Positions 1 to 8,527 of a stretch of 64,000 nucleotides of DNA are shown here, one piece after another. The notes under the pieces are model-generated. The model did not search any database, was not told the origin of the DNA, and saw nothing but the letters and a program-made list of their open reading frames with translations. Position 1 is the stretch's first letter; every line of letters starts with the position of its first letter. This DNA is from Gillisella terrae (GTDB lineage Bacteria > Pseudomonadota > Alphaproteobacteria > Rhizobiales > Rhizobiaceae): assembly GCF_004801395.1 (NCBI RefSeq), contig NZ_SSOA01000002.1, forward strand, positions 248,001 to 312,000. The letters run 5' to 3'. The translations under genes and the position numbers were made by a program.

Positions 1-1058
1 CTTGCAGAAATCGTCAGCGCTGTGGACGCGGTTTTACGAAACGCGATCACAATCAAAAACGCGGCCAGCGATTTGCCGACCACGATGATGAAAATCGTGC
101 CCAGAATCAGCCACGGCTCGGAAAGAATGATGGCCGGATCAAACAGCATCCCCACCGAGACGAAGAACAACACGGCAAAGGCATCACGCAGCGGCAGACT
201 CTCCTGCGCTGCGCGATTGGAAAGCTCACTTTCCGACAACACCATGCCTGCAAAGAACGCGCCTAGCGCCAGGGACACGCCAAACAGCTTGGCGGCACCA
301 AAGGCCACGCCCAAAGCAATGGCCAAAACACCAAGTCGAAACAGCTCTTTTGATCCGGTATGAGCGATATTGTGCAGCAGCCATGGAATCATCCGACGGC
401 CGAACACCAACATGACGGCAACAAACAAGGCGACCTTCAACAAGGTCAGGCCGATTGCGCCGCCAACGCCAAGATCAATACCCAGCATGTTTTGAATCAT
501 CACGGACATCGGATCGGCATGGGCGCTATCACTTGGCCCCTTGGCCAAAGCCGGAATGAGAACCAGCGCCAGCACCATGGCAAGGTCTTCAACAATCAAC
601 CAGCCAACCGCAATTTTGCCCCGCTCTGTCTCAACAATTCGCCGCTCTTGCAACGCTTTTAGCAACACGACGGTGGAGGCAACCGACAGGGCCAAACCAA
701 ACACCAGACCGCCAGCAATGGGCCATCCCATCAGATAGCCCATGCTCACGCCCATCAGCGTTGCAACGCCAATCTGCACAACGGCACCCGGCACGGCGAT
801 AAAGCGAACGGACAATAGATCTTTTAGCGAAAAATGCAGCCCCACGCCAAACATCAGCAAGATCACGCCGATTTCCGCAAGCTCGGGTGCAAGCCCCTGA
901 TCTGCCACAAAGCCGGGCGTGTGCGGACCCACCAGAATTCCGGCAACCAGATAGCCGACCAAGGGTGGCATCTTAAACCTGTGTGCCACAACACCAAAAA
1001 TAAACGCCAACACGAGACCACCGACAATTGTAGAAATCAGTGGCGTGTCATGGGGCAT
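1..1058 (-). CDS. ybaL: YbaL-type K+/H+ antiporter of the CPA2 family, C-terminal part outside the window
   Basis: Reading the minus strand from the ATG at 1058 gives MPHDTPLISTIVGGLVLAFI followed by a run of hydrophobic helices with the segments PPLVGYLVAGILVGP, ELAEIGVILLMFGVGLHFS and VGWLIVEDLAMVL. These match the Kef/YbaL branch of monovalent cation:proton antiporters (CPA2), inner-membrane proteins of about 12 helices. The acidic VED motif in the transport core is present. Only about 352 residues are in the window; the rest of the membrane domain and the TrkA-N (RCK) domain expected in this family would lie beyond base 1. The plus-strand open frames over this interval are antisense shadows. 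Family is clear; the precise ion and the symbol rest on similarity to E. coli YbaL. Confidence 0.88.
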   Translation of the reverse strand, partial: MPHDTPLISTIVGGLVLAFIFGVVAHRFKMPPLVGYLVAGILVGPHTPGFVADQGLAPELAEIGVILLMFGVGLHFSLKDLLSVRFIAVPGAVVQIGVATLMGVSMGYLMGWPIAGGLVFGLALSVASTVVLLKALQERRIVETERGKIAVGWLIVEDLAMVLALVLIPALAKGPSDSAHADPMSVMIQNMLGIDLGVGGAIGLTLLKVALFVAVMLVFGRRMIPWLLHNIAHTGSKELFRLGVLAIALGVAFGAAKLFGVSLALGAFFAGMVLSESELSNRAAQESLPLRDAFAVLFFVSVGMLFDPAIILSEPWLILGTIFIIVVGKSLAAFLIVIAFRKTASTALTISA

Positions 1059-1142
1059 GGAATATCCTTATCTCAGGCTGGAAAGCAGATGGAAACATTG
1101 CTATGAGGAAGCTATGTTGACCAATATGGGCAGTATAGAGAC

Positions 1143-1424
1143 ATGGGTCAAGGTGATAAAAGCGGTATTTTAACACCCGCACTGTGCAGGGCCGCACGAG
1201 GCATGTTGAATTGGACGCAAACTGAACTCGCGGAACATTCCGATGTTTCCCGCAGCACCATTCGTGATTTCGAAGGGGGGCGGCACGATATTCATCGCAC
1301 CACGGCAGAGCAATTGCGTTTGGCGCTGGAAACCGGCGGCGTGGCTTTTCTTGAGATACCCGTCCACGGCTTGGGCATTTTTTTAAGAAATAGCACCTCG
1401 ATAAGTCCGATTGCCGACCTTTAA
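1143..1424 (+). CDS. small XRE-family helix-turn-helix regulator
   Basis: A 93-residue protein whose residues about 10-70 form a Cro/C1-type helix-turn-helix: LTPALCRAARGMLNWTQTEL leads into AEHSDVSRSTIRDFEGG, with the TQTELA and STIRDFE positions typical of the fold. The tail (IFLRNSTSISPIADL) has no recognised domain. Such stand-alone 70-95 residue XRE proteins are common in alphaproteobacteria and their targets are mostly unknown. It is transcribed away from the antiporter gene (84 bp between the two starts), so it could regulate that promoter or its own; this is inference from position only. A 131-residue antisense frame overlaps but has no family features. Confidence 0.75.
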   Translation: MGQGDKSGILTPALCRAARGMLNWTQTELAEHSDVSRSTIRDFEGGRHDIHRTTAEQLRLALETGGVAFLEIPVHGLGIFLRNSTSISPIADL

Positions 1425-1518
1425 GCCTTTTGATTGCGCCCACCGCGAGATAATTTGCGATGAGTAATCAGGCTCCACACACAGAGTCGCAACGCCTGAA
1501 ACAAGCAAGGAACAGAGC

Positions 1519-2388
1519 ATGGCCAAAGTTGCATTCATCGGATTGGGCGTCATGGGCTATCCCATGGCCGGACACCTGAAGACCAAAGGTGGACACGACG
1601 TTACGGTTTATAACCGCACAACGGCCAAGGCAGAAAACTGGGTCAAACAGTTTGGCGGTGCCCATGCTCTAACGCCAGCAGATGCCGCCAAAGATGCCGA
1701 TTTTGTTTTTACCTGCGTTGGCAATGATGATGACCTGCGTGCCGTCACCATTGGGGCTGAGGGCGTGTTTTCCAGCATGAAGCCAGGCGCTGTGCTGATT
1801 GATAACACCACAGCCTCTGCCGATGTTGCCCGTGAGCTTTACGCTTTCGCCAGGGACAAAGGCTGCGGCTTTATTGATGCACCGGTGTCAGGCGGCCAAG
1901 CCGGTGCGGAAAACGGCGTGCTCACCGTGATGTGCGGCGGCGATGAGGCGGTGTTTGCCGCAGCCAAGCCCGTGATTGAAGCCTTTGCCAGAATGATTGG
2001 CCTGATGGGACCGGCAGGCTCCGGCCAATTGGCCAAGATGGTCAATCAGATTTGCATTGCGGGGGTTGTGCAGGGGCTGGCCGAGGCTGTGCATTTCGGC
2101 AAAAGCGCAGGCCTGGACATTGAAAAAGTTGTCGAGGTCATCTCCAAGGGTGCCGCCGGATCGTGGCAGATGGAAAACCGTCACAAGACCATGAATGCGG
2201 GCAAGTATGATTTCGGTTTTGCCGTCGACTGGATGCGCAAGGATCTGGGCATTGTGCTCAATGAAGCGAAGAACAATGGCGCAAGCTTACCCGTAACCGC
2301 CCTTGTCGATCAGTTTTACGCAGACGTGCAAAAGCTCGGCGGCAATCGCTGGGATACGTCTTCGCTGTTGGCGCGATTGGAAAAGTAA
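1519..2388 (+). CDS. NAD(P)-dependent beta-hydroxyacid dehydrogenase (3-hydroxyisobutyrate / tartronate semialdehyde reductase family)
   Basis: This 289-residue cytoplasmic oxidoreductase has all the signatures of the beta-hydroxyacid dehydrogenase family. The N-terminal dinucleotide fold has GLGVMG at residues 8-13, the substrate-binding motif DAPVSGGQAGAENG sits in the middle, and the catalytic lysine (K173 in GSGQLAKMVNQ) is in place. Length is normal for the family (about 290-300). The start ATG at 1519 follows AAGGAACAGAGC, a good ribosome site. The family covers 3-hydroxyisobutyrate, 2-hydroxy-3-oxopropionate and 4-hydroxybutyrate dehydrogenases; sequence motifs alone do not fix the substrate. 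It stands alone, with no catabolic neighbours that would decide between valine degradation and glycolate/glyoxylate metabolism. Confidence 0.9.
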   Translation: MAKVAFIGLGVMGYPMAGHLKTKGGHDVTVYNRTTAKAENWVKQFGGAHALTPADAAKDADFVFTCVGNDDDLRAVTIGAEGVFSSMKPGAVLIDNTTASADVARELYAFARDKGCGFIDAPVSGGQAGAENGVLTVMCGGDEAVFAAAKPVIEAFARMIGLMGPAGSGQLAKMVNQICIAGVVQGLAEAVHFGKSAGLDIEKVVEVISKGAAGSWQMENRHKTMNAGKYDFGFAVDWMRKDLGIVLNEAKNNGASLPVTALVDQFYADVQKLGGNRWDTSSLLARLEK

Positions 2389-2432
2389 CAATTATCGGAA
2401 GCGGGCGGTCATCTGCCCGCTTCTGATCCCGC

Positions 2433-2921
2433 TTATTCCTCGCCGGATTTATTGTTGTCCAGCGTCATATAATCCAGCGGCAGTTGCGTGGTGTATTTGA
2501 TCTGCTCCATTGCAAACACCGAGGACACGTCGCGAATTTCGATCTTCGCGATCAGGCGCTTGTAAAAAGCATCATATGCCGCAATATCAGGCACCACGAC
2601 GCGCAAAAGATAATCGACATCGCCGCTCATGCGGTAAAATTCGACCACTTCCGGGAATTCGCCAACCACTTCAGAAAAGCGCTTGAGCCATTCAATCGAA
2701 TGGGTGTTGGTGCGGATAGACACAAACACCGTGACCTTGGTGTTGACCTTGGATGGGTCCAGCAGCGCCACACGACGCATGATCACGCCGTCTTCTTCCA
2801 TCTTCTGAATGCGCCGCCAACAGGGTGTCGTCGACAAACCAACTTTTTTGGCAAGATCAGCGACAGCAAGAGTCGAATCCTCTTGCAAAATACGAAGAAT
2901 TTTTCTGTCCAGACGATCCAT
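2433..2921 (-). CDS. Lrp/AsnC-family transcriptional regulator
   Basis: A 162-residue regulator starting at MDRLDRKILRILQEDSTLAV. Residues 1-60 form the AsnC-type helix-turn-helix (DLAKKVGLSTTPCWRRIQKM) and residues about 65-145 the ligand-binding RAM domain (VVEFYRMSGDVDYLLRVVV). The open frame extends 23 codons upstream, but the ATG at 2921 begins the conserved fold exactly, so I chose it; this also leaves a 65-bp gap to the next gene. The gene is convergent with the dehydrogenase ending at 2388 and follows the UDG-family gene on the same strand. Proteins of this type usually respond to an amino acid and often regulate an adjacent gene, but the effector cannot be read here. Confidence 0.92.
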   Translation of the reverse strand: MDRLDRKILRILQEDSTLAVADLAKKVGLSTTPCWRRIQKMEEDGVIMRRVALLDPSKVNTKVTVFVSIRTNTHSIEWLKRFSEVVGEFPEVVEFYRMSGDVDYLLRVVVPDIAAYDAFYKRLIAKIEIRDVSSVFAMEQIKYTTQLPLDYMTLDNNKSGEE

Positions 2922-2986
2922 ATGCGATCCAATCGAAATTTTTTTCCTGTATATCCCAAAAAAGCACAGATGACAGCCAAATGCTC

Positions 2987-3631
2987 TCACCGAATGAGAT
3001 GATCCACTTCCTTTTTTAACACCGGCAGAACATCGGCCTCAAACCACGGATGCTTTTTAAGCCAGCCAGAATTGCGCCAGCTTGGATGCGGCAGTGGCAA
3101 CATTTTCGGCCCGGCTTCATTGCTGAAAAAATACTCGCGCCATGCCTCGACCGTTTCCGTCATTCCATGCTTTCGGCGTTTTCCCAGATGCCATTTTTGC
3201 GCATATTGGCCGATCAGCAAAATGAGCTCGATCTGCGGAAGCGCCTGCATGATGCGTTCACGCCAAAGCGGAGCGCATTCGCGCCGGGGCGGCAAATCAT
3301 GCCCATATTCATCATACCCCGGAAAGCAAAAGCCCATCGGCACGATGGCAAATCGGTCTGGATTATAAAAGCTTTCACGATCAACGCCGAGCCATTGTCT
3401 GAGCCTGTCGCCCGAGGCATCGTTAAAAGGAAGTCCGGTCTCATGCACCCGTTTGCCGGGAGCCTGCCCGGCAATCAAAATGCGCGCTGAGGACGATAGC
3501 GTCACCACGGGCCGCGGCTCATGGGGCAGCCTTTTTTCCGGGCCACCCGCCGGACATTCATAACAAAGCCGACAGGCCTTCACGGTTTGCACCAGCGCTG
3601 CAAGCTCTCGCCTTCGTTGATCGTCTGTCAT
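2987..3631 (-). CDS. uracil-DNA glycosylase superfamily protein
   Basis: A 214-residue protein of the UDG superfamily. The active-site loop GQAPGKRVHETGLPFND and the C-terminal LPLPHPSWRNSGW motif match the two catalytic motifs of this fold. An N-terminal CRLCYECP cluster is reminiscent of the cysteines in Fe-S UDGs (families 4/5), but I do not see a full four-cysteine set. Families of this type excise uracil or related bases from DNA, or have unknown substrates. ATG at 3631 is preferred over the in-frame GTG at 3637 because AGGTG lies just upstream of it. Assignment to the superfamily is firm; activity as a glycosylase is not proven by the motifs. Confidence 0.85.
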   Translation of the reverse strand: MTDDQRRRELAALVQTVKACRLCYECPAGGPEKRLPHEPRPVVTLSSSARILIAGQAPGKRVHETGLPFNDASGDRLRQWLGVDRESFYNPDRFAIVPMGFCFPGYDEYGHDLPPRRECAPLWRERIMQALPQIELILLIGQYAQKWHLGKRRKHGMTETVEAWREYFFSNEAGPKMLPLPHPSWRNSGWLKKHPWFEADVLPVLKKEVDHLIR

Positions 3632-3775
3632 TATCACCTATTCGCTGTGGCCACATTGCGGCCCATTTGGATAACAGCCCGTGTCTAAAATTGGCAAACA
3701 AAACCTTTCCAGAAAGCAACTCTTAAGGTTTCACCGCTAGTGTAAGGGTCACTTTGGAAAAAATGCAACCATATC

Positions 3776-5311
3776 ATGGGTAACACCGTCTCAAACGCGT
3801 CAGACAAACACATTGTCGACCTCAAGCGTAACCGCCGCAACGACGCGACGGCCAAAGCCTTACGCGCGACCCGAGACCGGCTGCAATCCACCCATGGCGG
3901 CACTCCGGCTTTTGAAAAAGAGCTGCTTTCGATGCATGCGCAATCGAGCTTGCAGGGCGCAGCGATAACGCCGTTTGTGACCGTGATCTTTGCTGCCGCT
4001 TCCGCCTATTTTTCGCATGATCCAGCCTATGTCATGTGGGCGCTTTTAACCCTCTGCGCTCACGCGGGAAACATTCTTCTCATTCGTAAGGCCGCTCAAC
4101 GCATTCCAATATCCAAACATCAAGAGCATTGGCGGCATCTGCTGCTGGCTGGCCACGTGATGATGGGCTGTTGTTGGGCAATCTTTGCCTATCAAAGCTG
4201 CGACGTCTGCGGCCCAACCGCCGATCTTTTGCTGAAAGGTGCCGTTCTTCTTATTGTTCTGAGCGTCACCGCCATGTGCAACATCCTGCTCAGACAGGCT
4301 GTGCTGTATGCGGCAGCGCCCATTGTCGTTTCGCTCAGTGTGCAGGCGGCCACCAGCCGCGCCATCGACAACATTGTTCTGGCCGGTAGTTTCATTATCT
4401 GCGTTGGCTTTTTCACCTATATCACCGGTCGGCTGTACACCTCCAATCTCAAACTCCTGTCATTTCAAAATGAAAAGGACGATTTGATAGCCGAGCTTGA
4501 GGTGGCAAAATCTATGTCGGACGAAGCAAGGCGGCGGGCGGAAGAAGCCAACATGGCCAAGTCACGGTTTTTGGCCTCCATGTCCCATGAGTTGCGCACA
4601 CCTCTCAATGCCATCCTTGGCTTTTCTGAAGTGATGGCCCATGAGGTGCTGGGGCCACTCAACAACCCGCTCTACAAGGAATATTCCGGAGACATCCATC
4701 GCTCTGGCCAACATCTTTTGGCCCTCATCAATGAAATCCTTGATCTTTCTCGCATTGAGGCGGGCAAATACGATCTTTCAGAAGAAGCAATTTCGTTGCG
4801 CGACGTTGCCGAAGATTGTGTGGGCATGGTGCAAATGCGGGCAAAATCCAAAGGTATCAAGATCCGGCCTCAGTATGAAACCAATATGCCATCAATCTGG
4901 GCTGATGAAAAAGCCATGCGTCAGGTGGTGCTTAATCTTCTGTCTAATGCCGTGAAATTCACGCCCGAAGGCGGAGAAGTTGTCGTGAAGGTCGGCTGGA
5001 CCGTAGGCGGCGGCCAATATCTGTCGATTAAAGACAATGGGCCTGGCATTGCCGAAGAAGAGATTCCTGTGGTGCTTTCTGCCTTCGGGCAAGGCTCGGT
5101 CGCGATCAAGAGCGCCGAACAAGGCACGGGGCTTGGATTGCCGATTGTGCAGGCCATTTTGATCAAGCATGGTGGCGAGTTCAAGCTGAAGTCACGATTG
5201 CGCGAAGGCACAGAAGTCATTGCGATTCTGCCCGCCAAGCGCGTCATGCAAAGCCTGCCAGCCGTTTCAACTGCCCAGGCCGTAGAACCCCGCAAAAAAT
5301 ATTTCGCCTAG
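3776..5311 (+). CDS. membrane-bound sensor histidine kinase
   Basis: A 511-residue hybrid-free sensor kinase. Residues about 60-220 contain roughly six hydrophobic helices with no obvious periplasmic sensor domain, so the membrane segment itself may be the sensor. A short coiled coil (about 235-262) leads into the dimerisation/phosphoacceptor domain with the H-box MSHELRTPLNAILGFSEVM (H271). The ATPase domain follows, with N-box NLLSNAVKFTPEGG, G1-box DNGPGIAEEE and G2-box GTGLGLPIV. No receiver domain and no adjacent response regulator gene are present, so it is an orphan kinase. The H-box and following region resemble the PdhS/DivJ-type kinases of alphaproteobacteria, but this similarity is by eye only. 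Confidence 0.9.
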   Translation: MGNTVSNASDKHIVDLKRNRRNDATAKALRATRDRLQSTHGGTPAFEKELLSMHAQSSLQGAAITPFVTVIFAAASAYFSHDPAYVMWALLTLCAHAGNILLIRKAAQRIPISKHQEHWRHLLLAGHVMMGCCWAIFAYQSCDVCGPTADLLLKGAVLLIVLSVTAMCNILLRQAVLYAAAPIVVSLSVQAATSRAIDNIVLAGSFIICVGFFTYITGRLYTSNLKLLSFQNEKDDLIAELEVAKSMSDEARRRAEEANMAKSRFLASMSHELRTPLNAILGFSEVMAHEVLGPLNNPLYKEYSGDIHRSGQHLLALINEILDLSRIEAGKYDLSEEAISLRDVAEDCVGMVQMRAKSKGIKIRPQYETNMPSIWADEKAMRQVVLNLLSNAVKFTPEGGEVVVKVGWTVGGGQYLSIKDNGPGIAEEEIPVVLSAFGQGSVAIKSAEQGTGLGLPIVQAILIKHGGEFKLKSRLREGTEVIAILPAKRVMQSLPAVSTAQAVEPRKKYFA

Positions 5312-5340
5312 CCAGTCCGTGAACAATTCAACAAAGCCAC

Positions 5341-5652
5341 TTACCGCTTATTGCTTGCCTTGTTCTTTTGACGCCATTTTTGATAATTCAGCCCCCACCG
5401 GGCAATCTTGACACCGGTCTTTCGACGAATTCGCCTCGCTACAGCGAAATCATGCGATAACACCACAAGACCCAGCGGCACCATCCAAAACCCTAGAACA
5501 GGCAAAAAGCCCAGACAGCCTCCAGCAACCAAGCCAGCGCCGACAGCCACGCGTCCGGCCTTGGACTGCGGAAACGGCACCGAGATTACTCCCATATGCA
5601 AACGCCCGCTGTCATTATCGATCCGATATTTACGGGCTTTTTGTGCGCTCAC
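5341..5652 (-). CDS. PGPGW-type small membrane protein of unknown function
   Basis: A 103-residue protein with a hydrophobic centre (GRVAVGAGLVAGGCLGFLPV followed by LGFWMVPLGLVVLSHD) forming one or two membrane helices. The C-terminal tail is basic (ARRIRRKTGVKIARW, KWRQKNK) and should face the cytoplasm. The central pattern of Gly, Pro and Trp resembles the short transmembrane PGPGW family; function is unknown. It is convergent with the kinase gene (29 bp between stops). No partner gene is evident. Confidence 0.6.
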   Translation of the reverse strand: MSAQKARKYRIDNDSGRLHMGVISVPFPQSKAGRVAVGAGLVAGGCLGFLPVLGFWMVPLGLVVLSHDFAVARRIRRKTGVKIARWGLNYQKWRQKNKASNKR

Positions 5653-5851
5653 TCTTTGCTGCCTCGCTGAAATTTTTTGATTTTCCCCTCAAACCTGCAA
5701 TGATTTAAGGATAAAACCTCGCGTATCACCGCAAGCTCTTGCACCTTCCATATGGTGACGGACTTTGCAGTTATCCACATCTACCGATGGGAAAAGTCGC
5801 GAAACCAGACAACTTGTCATTTTTTCAAAAAAAACGCTCTGGTTTTCAAAA

Positions 5852-6016
5852 AAAAGACTTGGCAAATCGATCAACGCTCATTAGAAGCCCACTCACACCA
5901 ACTGAAGCGGTTCAAACGTCTTCAAGCGGTTTATTCCTTGGTAGCTCAGCGGTAGAGCATTCGACTGTTAATCGACAGGTCGCCGGTTCGAATCCGGCCC
6001 GAGGAGCCATATTCCA
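5852..6016 (+). repeat. tandem duplication unit 1 carrying tRNA-Asn
   Basis: This stretch and 6193-6356 are near-identical. Both begin AAAAGACTTGGCAAATC, carry the same CACTAGAAGCCCACTCAC-like leader (one substitution here and there), and end ATTCCA just after the tRNA. The shared part includes about 83 bp upstream of each tRNA, so the duplication copied the tRNA promoter region as well as the gene. The spacer between the units is about 176 bp and holds the first terminator. Confidence 0.85.
5935..6009 (+). tRNA. tRNA-Asn (anticodon GTT), copy 1
   Basis: The acceptor stem TCCTTGG pairs with CCGAGGA with one G-U pair. The D-arm AGCTCAGCGGTAGAGC, anticodon arm TCGACTGTTAATCGA with anticodon GTT, and T-arm CGCCGGTTCGAATCCGGC are all canonical, and CCA is encoded. 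The sequence is identical to copy 2 at 6275-6349. Confidence 0.98.
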
Positions 6017-6037
6017 ACCGGATGGTTGATTTTAAAA

Positions 6038-6064
6038 GCCACGCTACAGCAGCGTGGCTTTTTT
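6038..6064 (+). terminator. Rho-independent terminator after tRNA-Asn copy 1
   Basis: An 8-bp perfect stem GCCACGCT / AGCGTGGC with a 5-base loop is followed by a run of seven T. It lies 28 bp past the tRNA. Confidence 0.9.
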
Positions 6065-6192
6065 TATTCCATCAGAGCGGTTCACTGTGGCATTTGGGAT
6101 GAACGCCCCTATCAAGCCCCACTGTTTCATCTGGGGCTCATCTGGTCGCTGTGCGAAAATCTTTTTTATAAAACCTTGTGCAAAATTGCGAT

Positions 6193-6356
6193 AAAAGACT
6201 TGGCAAATCAATCAAGGCCCACTAGAAGCCCACTCACGCCAATTGAAGCGGAACACACGTCTTCGAACGGTTATTCCTTGGTAGCTCAGCGGTAGAGCAT
6301 TCGACTGTTAATCGACAGGTCGCCGGTTCGAATCCGGCCCGAGGAGCCATATTCCA
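6193..6356 (+). repeat. tandem duplication unit 2 carrying tRNA-Asn
   Basis: Second copy of the unit at 5852-6016, in the same orientation. The tRNA portion is identical; the upstream leader differs at about ten positions. That pattern suggests an old duplication in which the tRNA stayed identical by selection or gene conversion. Confidence 0.85.
6275..6349 (+). tRNA. tRNA-Asn (anticodon GTT), copy 2
   Basis: Identical base for base to copy 1 at 5935-6009, with encoded CCA and anticodon GTT. It has its own terminator at 6378-6404. Confidence 0.98.
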
Positions 6357-6377
6357 GCGTTATAGCTGATGCAAAAA

Positions 6378-6404
6378 GCCAGATCGTCACCGATCTGGCT
6401 TTTT
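6378..6404 (+). terminator. Rho-independent terminator after tRNA-Asn copy 2
   Basis: A 9-bp stem GCCAGATCG / CGATCTGGC with loop TCAC is followed by five T. The A-run before the stem means it could also stop transcripts from the minus strand, such as the exported-protein gene ending at 6429. Confidence 0.9.
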
Positions 6405-6428
6405 CATTTTCAATACAGGTTTGGAAGT

Positions 6429-6698
6429 TTAGCGGCAGACCGTGCGACGCTCAACAACCCAGCGGCCGTGATGGCGGAATTTCACGGTGCTTGTACGGCA
6501 ACGTTCACCACGGAAATGACGGACGCGCTCACGGCCATAAAAACGTCTGTCGTGATAGCGCTCAAACCGGTCGTGATGACGATGTGGATAATAGCCACGG
6601 TCGGAGATGACAACGGTTGCACTTTGCGCCAGAGAAGGTGCTGCTGTCGCGGTTAAGCAACCAATGGCGATCAAGCCAGCAACAATAATCTTTTTCAT
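6429..6698 (-). CDS. small exported His/Arg-rich protein
   Basis: An 89-residue protein with a clear Sec signal peptide: MKKIIVAGLIAIGCLTATAA then PSLAQ, with likely cleavage after ...SLAQ. The mature part (about 64 residues) is extremely basic and rich in His, Arg and Tyr (YYPHRHHDRFERYHDRRFYG) and ends with two cysteines that could form a disulfide. A good ribosome site (AGGAGACAAAA) precedes the ATG at 6698. Small periplasmic proteins of this composition are widespread in rhizobia; metal binding is suggested by the His content but is inference only. Confidence 0.75.
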   Translation of the reverse strand: MKKIIVAGLIAIGCLTATAAPSLAQSATVVISDRGYYPHRHHDRFERYHDRRFYGRERVRHFRGERCRTSTVKFRHHGRWVVERRTVCR

Positions 6699-6779
6699 TT
6701 TTGTCTCCTAAGGTCTTATCCGTGAAGTCGATGGCTCACAATTAGCAATCTCTTGATGAATTAACGCTGACGATACTGT

Positions 6780-8444
6780 TCATGTTCCAGACAGATTTTG
6801 AAAATACTGAAATGGGCGACCTTTGCGTTGGCGCACATCCGTTTCGCACAAACCAAGTTTGCGCAGCACCGCCAGCGATGCCGCATTGTCCACATGTGCA
6901 AAGGCTATAAACCGTTCATGTGGCATGCGCTCCGAAAACCATTGGCTTAGGCCCTTGCCGATTTCGGTGGCAAAGCCCTTGCCCCATTCTTGCCGCCGGA
7001 TGGAATAGCCAAGCTCAAAACTGGAGGATTCCTCCGACCATGAGAAACCAGCACGACCGATGAAACGCCCATCATCCTTGGCAAGCACCTTCAGCTTGCC
7101 AACGCCGCTCTCTTCATAGGCATCCAACCAGCCAGAAATGCGCTGGGCTGAATATTGCGCACTCCAAGGTTCGCCTGTGCTGACAAACTGACTGGTCTCG
7201 GCTGTCGAATGCAGATCAGCCAGCAAGGCCTCGTCGCCTGCCCGCCACGGGGTCAGAATCAAACGTTCCGTCTCGCAGACTACCGGGATCTGATGCACAC
7301 CGCCGGACACCGCCGCGTGCACACCCGTCGTGCCCGGAAACGTCAGCGGCAGGCCTTTGAGTGATCGCACAGCCAGATAAGCCCAGGCTTCCGCTTCCAT
7401 TGCGTCACCGTCGAGTGCCAGGTCGTCTGCGTTGATCACCACGGCACCCTCATGCCCTGCCATCATATCCAAATCGGCCATGATGGTCGCATTCAAGCGG
7501 CCACCACCGCAAATAACATAGGTCTTTGGCCTTTGTGGAAGATGGCGGGCGGAGGCAAAAATCGAGGCCGCGGCCACATGCGCCAGTGTTCGGGCTCCAT
7601 CGTGCAAACTTGCCTCGCCAACCTTTGGCGGTGAAAAATCGTTGCGATCCAGCGAGCGCCGGGTGTTTGAGGTAAAAAATGGATGTTTAAGATAGCGATC
7701 CGCCAGCGCTGGAAGCACCTTACCCTGTGCTGCAATCTCACCGCCCGCATCATAGGCTTTGCCGGTCTGCGCCTCGACCCATTGGTCAATCAGCGTATTG
7801 CCCGGCCCGCTATCAAAGGCAGCAATTGTCCCATCCTCGCCAATGAAGGTCAGGTTGGAAATACCGCCAATATTGACAAAACAAACCGGCATGGCCGACG
7901 TGCCGATCAATGATGCAAGTGCGGCATGATAGGCTGGCACCAGCGGAGCGCCCTGCCCGCCATGCGCCATATCATTGGCGCGCATATCATAAACCACATC
8001 AATGCCGATTTCGCGCGCCAGCAAGGCTCCATCGCCGATTTGAACGGTCAAAGCCTGATCTGGCCTGTGAAGCACCGTTTGCCCATGAAATCCCACCACA
8101 TCAATATCGCGCGGACGAATCGCATTGGCCTTGAGAAAAGCTTTGACGGCCTCCGCGTGGCGCAGCGTCAGTGCCTGCTCCAGTGATAACAAACTTCCGG
8201 GCCGCTGTCGCCGCTCGGTGATGCTCTTCGCATCTTCAAGCCCCTGGCGAAGCTGGGCGCGGAAAGCATCGTCATATTCAACAGATAAAAATGGTCCACG
8301 TTCAAGCTTGCCCGAGCCATCCGTGGTGAGCATGGCCACGTCGATACCATCCATGGAGGTGCCACTCATCAGCCCGATGGCGCGATAGATTTTGCTCAAC
8401 GTCCAGATTCCTTCTCTCACAGGCCCATAAACCACGTAATTCAT
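6780..8444 (-). CDS. anmK: anhydro-N-acetylmuramic acid kinase (AnmK) fused to a GNAT acetyltransferase
   Basis: Residues about 18-385 are a complete Anm[36 protein letters not shown] and ICGGGRLN mark the sugar-kinase/Hsp70-like ATPase fold. AnmK phosphorylates 1,6-anhydro-MurNAc with concomitant ring opening in cell-wall recycling. Residues about 386-554 are a RimJ/RimL-type GNAT domain ([41 protein letters not shown]). The kinase part ends with its usual TFPGTTGV...AVSGGV tail and the acetyltransferase begins immediately, with almost no linker. Normal AnmK is about 370 residues. The frame is open throughout. The first 16 residues may not be translated, since the family normally starts close to [10 protein letters not shown]. 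The gene is divergent from tyrS. Confidence 0.93.
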   Translation of the reverse strand: MNYVVYGPVREGIWTLSKIYRAIGLMSGTSMDGIDVAMLTTDGSGKLERGPFLSVEYDDAFRAQLRQGLEDAKSITERRQRPGSLLSLEQALTLRHAEAVKAFLKANAIRPRDIDVVGFHGQTVLHRPDQALTVQIGDGALLAREIGIDVVYDMRANDMAHGGQGAPLVPAYHAALASLIGTSAMPVCFVNIGGISNLTFIGEDGTIAAFDSGPGNTLIDQWVEAQTGKAYDAGGEIAAQGKVLPALADRYLKHPFFTSNTRRSLDRNDFSPPKVGEASLHDGARTLAHVAAASIFASARHLPQRPKTYVICGGGRLNATIMADLDMMAGHEGAVVINADDLALDGDAMEAEAWAYLAVRSLKGLPLTFPGTTGVHAAVSGGVHQIPVVCETERLILTPWRAGDEALLADLHSTAETSQFVSTGEPWSAQYSAQRISGWLDAYEESGVGKLKVLAKDDGRFIGRAGFSWSEESSSFELGYSIRRQEWGKGFATEIGKGLSQWFSERMPHERFIAFAHVDNAASLAVLRKLGLCETDVRQRKGRPFQYFQNLSGT

Positions 8445-8527
8445 GGCCGAAATGGGTGCAATTTCAAAAGAACAATGCTAAAGCCGCCTCAAATTCCACA
8501 AGTCTGATACCAGAAGGCGTGACGATC

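Noticed and set aside
5739..6029. 96-residue open frame that runs through the first tRNA-Asn
   Set aside because: It reads through a certain tRNA gene and has no protein features.
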